Shown: positions 49,395 through 61,300 of the stretch, one piece after another | How the letters are laid out: each line of letters starts with the position of its first letter | How positions within the stretch are numbered: position 1 is the first letter of the stretch | NCBI GenBank assembly: GCA_934746645.1 | Contig: CAKVFE010000001.1 | Location: forward strand, 1 to 64,000 | Length of the DNA: 64,000 bases | Source: an uncultured Clostridia bacterium | Lineage (GTDB): Bacteria > Bacillota > Clostridia > Christensenellales > UBA1242 | Direction: 5' to 3' | Position numbers and translations under genes: made by a program | The notes under the pieces: generated by a model | What the model saw: the letters and a program-made list of their open reading frames with translations, nothing else | Database searches by the model: none | Told to the model about the DNA's origin: nothing

Positions 49395-52300
49395 TTAACT
49401 AAAATTGTGTGTAGTATCGTTTAGCCATCTATCATTAACTTTAGTCAATGTAACAGTAACTTCTGCATCAGTTGCAGTAGGAATCAAGTCAATCTCAACC
49501 TTGTTTCCATAAGTTTCTTCTACATCAGTAATAGATGTAGTTACTGTATGGAACATTGGGATGTTGACAATCAATACATAATGTCCTCTTGCTATATCGT
49601 ACAATTTCTTTGTTTGTCCGTCAGTAAGAGTAATTAAGTATGCTGTACCTGTATCAGTATTCTTTAATATTGCAGTTATCATTGTATCTTTGGTTACTAC
49701 ATAACCGTCCAATGCATCAATAACTCCATGAATTGTAAATTCGTAAAGTCTTCTGATAAAGTATACTTCGATTGTATGGTCTGTAGAAACTTTTGTAAAT
49801 TCAATAAGTTCTCTAGCATCACCAACTTGTTCGATTGTATCAACCTTAACTGTTTCAATTACACCAGTGTCATAAGGAACTACGCTAAAGCCTACATAGT
49901 TGTTGTCAAGTACATAAACTTTTTCTGTAACTGCATTACGACTAATTGATCTTTCACTTAAAGAGCCATCACGATTGTAACTGCGTCTTATTACAGCACC
50001 ATACTCTTGACCATCAATTTCGTATAGTTCGTGAGTAACTGTAACTTCGATTACCTTGTAACTATTGTTGTAATAGAACAATGGATAACCGTCATTTAGT
50101 TTGCCTTCAGTGTAATCTATAGCCCAGATAAAGTCATAATCCCAAGTCTTAAAGGTCTTTTCAGTCTTTAATTCTGCCTCAGTCTTACGCTCAGCTCTGT
50201 CAGTATAGAATGTAGATGCAAATCCTGTATGTAATGTTGTGTTAGCCTTACCAATACCTTGTGATACTGCTAAGTTAGTACTACTACTAAAGTAGTTGTA
50301 TGTTACTTTATCTGTATCAGTAACTGCACTTGTTGTGTATGTATCATTGATACCAATGATACCACCAACAGTACCTGTTGCTGTAAATGCAGATGGAGCA
50401 ACATAAGTAAACTTAACTGTACCTGAGTTATTGCCGACTACACCACCAACTGCAGATGCATTAACTAATGTATTAATTATTCCTCTAAAGTAAGCATTGG
50501 TTATTGAACCATTGTTGTTACCAATAATACCACCAATAATAGCATTGGTATTATTACCAATAACTGTAGAGACAGAAGATATCTGGTCAATAGCTGATGT
50601 GTTGTAACCAACTACGCCACCACCAGTACCATTGTTAACTTTAACTTGAGCACTGATGCTTACAAATTGTAATGTACCACCTTCTAGACTACCAGCCAAT
50701 CCACCAATTGTTGAATTGGTATTACTCAATGATTTAATTAGTCCCAAATAATCACTAGATTCGGAATTAATAATTATATTTTCAATTGTAGAATTTGTAG
50801 CGTTACCTACTAATGTACCAGCATACAATACATCTTCAACAACATAAGTTGTATTGATATTTGTATCCTTAAATGTAGCATTTTCAGCATAGCCAAACAA
50901 ACCTACTGCAGAATCATATTCATCACAATATCTACTATCTATGGTTAATCCAGAAATAGCAAATCCGTTACCATTGAATGTACCTCCAAACTTGTGTTCT
51001 GAAGTACCAATAGGTGTGAAGTAATGATTAAACATATCAATATTGTTGTTTAGTGTAATAGTAATACCGGTAGAATCTAATTCACCACTATTAACTTTTG
51101 CACTAATCCAAGCTAATTGTTTAGCATTGGTAATATTGTATGTACCATCTACTGGAGTGATTTCTTCGGCGAATTGTGACCAATCATCCCAAGTTTCAAC
51201 ATCCCAAATAAATGGTCTGCCTAAATTGTGTCTACTATTAATGTCTAAAGTATTAGAATCAATACCCCAAACATCTACAAAATCAAAATTAGTAAATGTT
51301 GAAGATTTTCTCATTTCGGCATCGGTCTTAGCAGTTGCACCACTTTGACTTACATTGCCTGCTGTAGAATCTAAGTAGAATACATTATTCATTTTCTTAG
51401 TTAATCTACTATCTAAATAACCATAAATACCACCAGAAGTTGTATTGCCAACTCTTCCACTATTGTAAGCATTGGTAATCTCAACAGCTGTGTCAGCATT
51501 ATTGTCTTTATAAGCAAATATACCACCTGCATAAGTATTGCCTACTATTGAAGCTACATTGTATACATCACTTAGGCTTCCTCTTGAGAAGTTACCTACT
51601 ATACCACCAGCATAATCTCCAGAGATTTCGGCAAAGTTGCCTGCTTTTTCAATTATGCTATTAGTTGATGTATAACCAGCAATACCACCGACATAAGATA
51701 TATCTTCAGTTGAACTATTGGTTATTTTACCAGAATTGTTGGCAACTTTTATAGTTGCATTGTTAATTCCAGCGATACCACCAGTGTACTTGCCATAAGC
51801 ATCAATTGTAACATTAGATTTAACTCTTTCTATTACACCTTCATTGATACCTACAACACCACCTATAGTACCAGTAGCATTTATTGTACTATCACCAGTT
51901 ACTTGAACATTATTCAAGTTGCCTTGGTTGACTGCAGCTATGCCACCAATTGTACTATCACTTGAAGTTGAAACTATAGATAAATTATTGAATGTTAAGT
52001 TATTGATTGTTGCATCAGGTTTAATGAAGAAACCAATTTGAGATGCAATACCATCAATCTTAATTTCGGTTATTGTCTTGAAGTCACCTTCAATAATACC
52101 CTTAAATTGTCTATCATCATTACCTGCAATACCTATTGGATTGAAGTAATATGCTGACAAATCAATACTATCTATTGTGTTACCATCAGTATCCAATGGA
52201 TATACTTTGAAGTATTTACCACTAAATGTATTGCCATCTAGGTTAACCATATTGGCAATCAATCCTAAATCATTACCATTGGTAATCAAATATGGATCAT

Positions 52301-55300
52301 CTTTAGTACCACTACCTTGTAATGCGTCACTTGGGTGGTCTGTCCATAACTCTCTTCTAAATGCGATATCAATCTCAAATGGACCTTCCACATTTTCGTA
52401 AGTTACTTCACGAGTAAATATTTGAGTTACATCCATAATTTCTATTGTGTTAAGAGGTTTGCCTACAGTAGTAATACTTGCAATAGCATAACCAGACTTT
52501 GCAGAAACATCAAATATTAATGAATAACCGTGTTTAACTTCAACAGTTAATTTACCTGGGTTGGTTAGATAAATATCTTCTTCTGTTCTGCCATAAATGT
52601 CATGAACATGAAGTTCTTTACCATTGTTACCCAATGTAATTGTAATACTATAACCTTTTAATTCAAAGTTAGAATAAATAGTCCTATCATTTTCAATAAC
52701 GAAAGTTTCTTGACTATTTTGACTCAACAATGTGTTGTCTGGTCTAATACCATCGGTATAATCAATGAAGTTGTATCCAACTTTTGGTTCGGAAACAATC
52801 AATAATTTTGTACCATGGTCAATTAAACCTTCACCATCACTATTAAGTATTGCTTCACCTGTACCATTGACAACTGTTGTTACATATCCACCGATATCAG
52901 TAGATTGACTCAACAAGCCAATATCAATCCAAGTTACAATAGCAACTTTAACATTGTATTGTTTAATGAATTTAGCAGTATAATCACCCAATGCTGGGGT
53001 TACACCTTCATCATTATATGCATAACTGTTAGCTGTAAAGTCAGAAGCTAAGAAGATAAGGTCTACTTGAGTGGTTGAATAGTTAAGTTCGACATCAGTA
53101 CCATTATTATCTGTTGTAAATAATTGTCTGGTTTCTCTTATAGTATAAACACCATCACTTGAAGTATGTACAAATACATTGCCAGTATCTTCAACTGTAG
53201 TATCAATATCTACAATGCTTGAACGAGTTTCGCCATTAACCAATCTATTATGGTCGATTTGTTGTAACTTGAAGTTTGTTAAATTATTAACTCTCATTGT
53301 TACTTCTTGACCATATGAGAATATACCATCTAATACTTCATTGCCATCAGCATCTAACAATGTAACATCACCAATGTCAATACCATTGTATTTTTCCGGA
53401 TCAAGATTCATATTGAATTTGTATTTATCAATAGCAAAGTTTACATGAATCCTATGAGATGAAGAAACAGATTCAAAAGTATATGTATACTCTTTATATG
53501 TGTTATCAGGTATACCATCTGTATACTCTGGTTCTAGTTTTGTAATTACAGAATCAACTGATTGGTCATATAAGTGATAATGTGAATCAGAAACAAATTT
53601 AATTGCTAAATCCTCACCTGCTAAGATATAAATCTCGCCATTATCATTTACTCTACCATAACTTTCATCAACTTGATATCCACCAAATTCATTAACAGAT
53701 ATTTTAATCATATAAGAATGGAAGAATTTCAAAATTGGTAATGAATAGTTAAAGTTATTTTCAACATCATAGTACTTCCACATATCTACAAAGTCGAAGC
53801 CAAATGTAGTAAATGTAGATTGTCTCTTCATTGAATCATAATCGTAAATCATTGTAATATTGCTACAATTATTAGCATTACCGATAGAAGGTACATCGCT
53901 AAAGATAATGTTGTCGTCTTTAACAATATATACATATCTTTCGTCACTAGGTATAATTGCAACACCTTTTTCAAGTCCGTCTTCGGTATAACCGATTGTT
54001 GTACTTGAAGCTTTACCAATGATATGACCTATACCAATGTTAGATACTGTATTATTTGTCATACTACCATCATAAGATGTAATATCACCAAAACTATATA
54101 AATAATTAATTTTAATATTGTCAGTATAACCTGCAATACCACCAATGTTGGTTACACCATATACAAATCCTGTATTGTATACATTCTTAATTGCAATATG
54201 GTTAGCATTGTTGGTTGCATAACCAACTAAACCACCTACATTGTTGTATCCAAATACATTGCTTCTACTATAGCTTTCTGTTAAACCAACATATTGTGTT
54301 GATATAGAGCCATCAGCTTTATATTTAACTGTAAATACATCATTATAATTGTCAACATTAGAATTAATTAATTTTGCAACAATACCACCGACATAATTAT
54401 GTCCAGATACTATTGCTTTAGAACCTAGTCTTACTAGGGTTCCTTGGCCATCGGTTTCACCATTAGTTCCTACAATACCAGCAACTAAATCTCTACCCAT
54501 AACCATACCAGTCAATTCTACGCCATGGATTAATCCATTATTAACATTAACTAAACCTGCAACATTGTTGTTACCAACGACTACTAGATTTGTAAATTTA
54601 ACATCTCTAATAACACCGTCATTAACTTTTACAAATGCTACATCACTATCTGAATTTCTCTCAACATGTACACCATTAATAGTAAATCCATTACCATTAA
54701 AGTTGGCTTTAAATGTATCAATATTGTCAAACTTATATGAACCTAAATCAATATTTGATAATAGTTCATAGTAAATAGCATTATTGTTGTATGCATCACT
54801 CTTAATAAGTTCAATAAATCTCTTAAATTGCAATGCATTGTTAATTGTATATGGACTATTAGCTGTACCACTTCCACCTAATTCTTGAGTAGAAGTCAAT
54901 TGAGTTTCAACTGCAAATACAGGGCTATATTCGTTGGCATCATATCTAAATACATTGTCAAAGTTAAATCCAACATATGATTCTTGGCTATTAACTCTAG
55001 ATTTGTCTATTTCGTAATCAGAATTATCTTCCATATTACCAACATATCTTTCATCAGCACCAAGTATCAATCCACCATTGTGGTTGGTCATTAATCCAGT
55101 AATGAAGTATGAAACTTCTACTTGAGATTTAGATTTAACATTACCAATTAATCCACCAATATTATTAATTGAATCAGTCTTAATTGCGCTAGCACTATAA
55201 GACATATTAATTAGTCCTGAGTTAACACCAACCAATCCACCAACAATATTTTCGTAAGTATTTTCAATGCTACCTACATTGTATGAAGCATTAACAATAC

Positions 55301-58300
55301 CATTATTTTTACCAACTAATCCACCAACAATATTATCTGAACCTTTAATATTAATTGTTGCATTAGAACTTACTTTAAATACAGCAGAACTATTGTCGTT
55401 GTTACCAACAACAGCACCAACTATTGAATTACTATTAACAACAAATTGTGAATCTGTAATACTGCTATTAAATATACGACCGCCATCACTATTAGCAACT
55501 ACACCACCAATAGTAAATGATTCGTCAATATAATGATTAATATCAATATTTTCAAATGCAATGTTGCTAACTAATTCGTTATTAGCTTTACCTATGAAGC
55601 CTACACCATTAGCAAATTGTTCTAAGTTGCCTATTAATAGACCATTAGCCAATTGAATGTTGTATGGTTCCATATAAATATTTTTAATTGTACTCTTTGA
55701 AGCAACTCCGGCTTTATCTTCAGTATCACCTAATGGACGACTAAAGATTGTTCCTCTAAATTCTGTTCCAGCCAAACCAGCTATTGGAGTCCAGAACATA
55801 TTAGACATATCAAAACTTGAAATATTTATACAATAGTACAAGTCTGCATAGTTGTAAGTTGTTCCATTTAAAGTATAATATGCATCATCATTAATTAACT
55901 GCATAGCATAAGCTAATTGGTTAGGAGAATTAATAATGTATGCTGTGTCATTAGTTTGTCCATATCTAACAATACCATTAATATATTGTTCACCAGTATC
56001 TTTTACAACAAACTTTTCAGTTCCTTCATAATGTGAATACCAGTTATATTGTGCAAAGTTGATATACAATGTCATATCACTATTTACACCTTCTAATGTG
56101 TATTGGAAGTGTTGAGTAGTAGAATCATATATACCAGTATTATTGCCATTGACTTCATATATCTTATCTATAGATACAATCTCGCCAATCTTATCTTCAT
56201 CTGTAATGTTTAGAATGTAGCTATACATTGTATAATCCACTTTATCTTTTACAGAGATTAATCCTGGTTTATGAATATGATCTTCGTTACGAGGTTCTAA
56301 TTCTAAGATATCTTCAGTCAAATTAAATTCGGCTAAAGCATATCTATCATTTACAGATACATCAAATGTAATGTCATTGTTACCAGTAACTAAATAATAA
56401 TTACCCAATGTTTCATCATTGTTTAATGTATACTGTCCACCACTTACGCTACCACCATTAGATAACACTACTTTTATCTTATAATCAATTAACACTAACT
56501 TAAATACATAATTACCAGAAGTGTTAGCATTGATTTCTGAGATTGTAAATGTTGCTCTTTGATGATAATATGGACTACTTGAATAATCAATACTTAGATA
56601 TTGTTCTGCTAAACTACCTGTTGGATAGCCTTCAGAATTAATAACTAAACCATCATTTAAATATACACTATCAATCTTGTAGTTATCAACTGAAGATACG
56701 CTAACATCAAGTTTTGCACCTTCAATGTATTTAACGCCAGTCTTTTCTCCGTTGTCATTATAAACATTAATTGTAGCAATACCATAGTAACCATCTAGGT
56801 CAATGGTTGCTTCAATTGAAACAATAGTTCCATGTTCTTCTGGATCAACTGAGAATTTTGGATCAAATGTTCTTACAAAGAATGCTCTATAAGAACCTTC
56901 GGTTTCGCTGGTTACATAGAAGAATAATTCGTTAGTAACTTCATTGTAAATATATTGACCTTCATTTAATCCTTGTAAAGCAGTATTAAATTTTGCTTCG
57001 CTATCAACATAGATAACATTTGGATTACTTAAATCAAAATCAGTAATATCTACATATTCAGTATCAACAAGTTTTTGCCATTTTAATAATCCAGAATTTT
57101 CAGTAGAAGTAGCAGCCAACTTAATAAATTCACCATGTACATAGTTGTTAGGCAAATTGTAATCTGTTGAACTATAGTCGGTATTGTCACCTACTAAATC
57201 GTTAACTCTAGTTACATTTGTAGCACCTAATGCTGGAGAGTTAGAGCTTACATCTACTCCGTATCTATTCCATCTATAGTTAGCAACAAATGAATAATCT
57301 TTTATTACTTCACTGATTGTAAACTCATCAGATGGAAGAGCTTGAGGATTGTTATCAAGCAATGCTTCATACAATGTCATAAATGTTTCATCATTATGAG
57401 TTGCAGAATTGATTGTGTATTCTGATTGATGAGGTGCTATGATTTTTGCTGTAACGCCATTAAACTTACCTTCAGCATCTGTTGTTTCTGTAATATAACG
57501 CAAATCGCTAATTGGATAGCCATATTTTGTTACAAAATCTATAGCATATTTGTTTTCTTTACTATATACATATCCAAATGGACCTTTTTCAAGGTTAATT
57601 GTTATGAATATAGAATGAATATTTTCTGTTTCTTGCAAGATTGGATATCCGTCATTCTTAGCATCATCGTAAGCCCATATTTCAACGAAGTTCCAATTTG
57701 CAAATGTACCAGTAGTTGGTTGAGTAAGAACTGTCTTATCTTTCAACTGTGTACTTGTCTTTGTTTCACCATGTAAGTTGTTTAGACTTCCATTGTATGT
57801 AGAATCTAATACAAATGCTTTATCAACAGTCAATGTGACATTAGTACCGATTTCGCCTATTGCACCAAGTGAAATAGTTGGAACAGTATTAACACCATAA
57901 ATGTGTTGTACTTTAGCAGTTGTTGCACTATCTGAAGTGATACCTGCAATAACGCTTGCAAGTTTTGTATTAGAAGAAGTTATACTTGCAGAAGTTGTTA
58001 TGCTACCTGTAGCATAGTTATCTAATACTTGAAGATTATTAGAATTATTAACAAGTCCAATCAAACCAGCAGTATACAATTTTGTAACAGCATCTGTTGT
58101 GATTGAAATGTTTGTATCAGCATAGTTTTGTGAAATCAACATATTATCAGAATCAGTAACTAAAGCTACTAATCCAGATACATACGCAGTACCAATATCT
58201 ACACTATCAACTACAATGTTGCCATTGAAGTATGATGTATTAATATTTGCATTTTCACCATTTACTTTAGCTGTTACACCACCTACAACAACATTTTTAC

Positions 58301-61300
58301 CATTGATTTGTTGGTTAAAGTGTTTGTTGACAACATCTGCATTAACTTGAATATGTTGTAATGTACCATAGTTGATAGCAACAACCATAGCTTGTTCACC
58401 TATAGCAAAACTATTAAAGTTGCCAGAATCTTTCAATACTAAATTCTTAATTGTGCCATTATTGTTAATAAACATAGCTTGGTTATTAACAACTCTAACA
58501 TTATTAAGAGTAAAGCCTGAGAAATCTAATACAACTCCATTAGGAATACTTACAGGTGTCCATAATGTTGAACTGTAATCAAGATCAGCAACTAATCTTG
58601 CTTTCTTAACTGTTTGAGTATTTACATTTGCAAAGAACCATTCTAACTCTGAAATACTAGAAATTCTAAACTCATCACCATTCATAACACTAGGTGCTAC
58701 TGCAGTTTGAGTTTCATATTTTTTATCTAGTACCCACAAAATTGGATGTTCGTTTTCTCTAATTTCCCAAGGATAATTAGTATTATATGTAGAAGTATCC
58801 AAAGTTGAAGAATACTTAATACCAAATGAATTGCTACTATCAGTAGATACATAGAATACATTTGATACATCTACTGCACCGCCAATAACTTTACCAACGA
58901 TACCTCCAATACTAATTGAAGAACCAGAAGATGAAACATTTCCGTCAACATAGCTATCTTTAATAGCTAATGTATTTGCATCAACTTTACCTACGATTCC
59001 ACCAAATCCATCAGCCAAGTTAGATACTCTAGATATTTCACTTGCGTTTGTTCTACTTGCACTAATTATTGCAGTATCATTTACTCCACCAACTATTCCA
59101 CCTACAAATGTTACATTAGATGTATTAGAATTAAATTTATCAGTTAAAGAAATTAATGTTTCAGCATCTTCTCTTGATAATCCACTATCAGAAATATAAG
59201 AATTACCAGTAAGTTTTCCTACTAATCCACCAATTAATACTTCTTTGTAATAATGATCATCAATATAATTAGCGTCACCAACATTTAATTTGCCAGTATA
59301 TTGTACATATTCTAGTGTTGTATTATTAGCATAGCCAATAATTCCACCAACATAAGCATAGTCATTATTAACAACTGCTTTCATCTTTAGTGCAGGTTCT
59401 ATAAATTTACCAGCATTTTTTGTCGCATCAGCAGAAGTATCACCAATACCATTAGTTACATATTGAACATTACCATTTACAGTTAAATTGTAAATTTTAG
59501 CATTTTGAGTATATCCAAACAATCCTAAATCTTCTGTATTCTCGTAGTCATTTTCATTTATATAGAAAATGTTTTGGAATGCATATAAGTTAAGACCAGT
59601 AATTGAATATCCATTACCATCAAAATATCCACTAAATGGCCAGCCACCAGTTTGTCTTGTTCCTATTGGGAACCAATAGTGATCAGACAAATCAATGTTT
59701 TGGGTAAGTTTATAATATTTATTTAAAGTTGGGTTACTTGAAGCTCTATTGGTAGCCGATAAAGATCTTGCAATATAAGCTAACTTATTAGGACTATCAA
59801 TAATGTATGGATTGTTTATTGTTCCATCACCTACTGGTGTTGATACAAATTCTTCCATAGCCCAAGATTTGCTCTTAAACTCAAAATAACATTCTACTAC
59901 ATATAGGTCTTCATTGTTATATGTAAAATCTACACTACCATCTAAATTTTTAACAATTGACAATGAAGGATTGTTATTTGAATCTTTAGTTTCTGTAGTG
60001 TAATAATAATATACATTATCTTTTAAATATCTAAAGAAACAATTTTCAATAACAACTTCTGCATTATTACCTGGAACAGCTTTTAATTTAACTAATGAAG
60101 TTGCTGGATTAAATGACTGGGTAATAATGTTGTTTGTAAAGGTATCATCGTTATATGATAAATATCCATCTCCATATATGGTATAATAAGAACCCTTTGC
60201 TGTAAAATGTGCAATAAGTTGATAATCAGTTGTTAAAACTCTTGAGAATATTGATTCATTTTCTGTAGTTGTAATGTAATCATAATTACCTATTGCGGCA
60301 CCAATAAATGCACTACTTCCATTAACTTCCCATCCATCAAATTGATATGGGACATCAAGGTCAACCTTTAATGTAATATTTGATGTGTAATCATAATATT
60401 GACTACCATTTATTTCAGCATATTGCAATAGTAAGCCATCATCTAGATATTTTTGATCAATTACATTAGATATGGTAAATGTAGATGCTCCAACTGGGAG
60501 TGCCCAATAATTGAAATAATAAGCTTGAACAAAATTAAATGTATATACATTAAGTTCATCATCTAGTAAAGAAGAATCAACATTTATTGTATATTGATAT
60601 TTTTCTTCATTATAATTATCTTTAAATTCTAATACTTTTGAATTGTTGGTTTTTATATAGTTAAATCTGTAATGATTTGAATCTAAAGATGTAATAGGTT
60701 TCATATCTAAAATAAGTTTTGATTCTTCTTCAATGACAAGGACAACCTTTGTTTTATCATTTTCATCTAAGTAATACATTCTCTCAGAGATAACAAAATC
60801 AAATCCGTAAAGAAGTTCTGAGTCTTCTCCTTTACCAACTACTGATAATATATCCTCAAGTTTAGTATCTTGATATGAATTATCTAATTCAAGCAATAAT
60901 CTTTTATTTTTTGTAAATAGAATTGTAATATTGGTTTTTATACTATCCAACATCAAGTATCCATCAACTACAATATTTGTATCATTATTTTCTCTTAATA
61001 CAATATATGGATTAATTTCGCCTTCCGCTGGAATATAATCTAATGCTTCAATTTCCATTTTTCTAGGATTAACTTTTAAATCTTTTACACCTTCCAATGG
61101 TTTTAAAACATAATTAAATTTTTCATCAACAAATACCCAGAAGATATCACCATTGTAGTATGTATTTTCTTCAAGTAAATACGAATATGCAGTTTTTGCA
61201 TCTTCATCATCACCTTCGTAAGCAATCATATCTGTTGATATTATACTACCTACTACATCTAGCTGATAATCTAAAGTATCAGATTTATCAACGATTGTTC

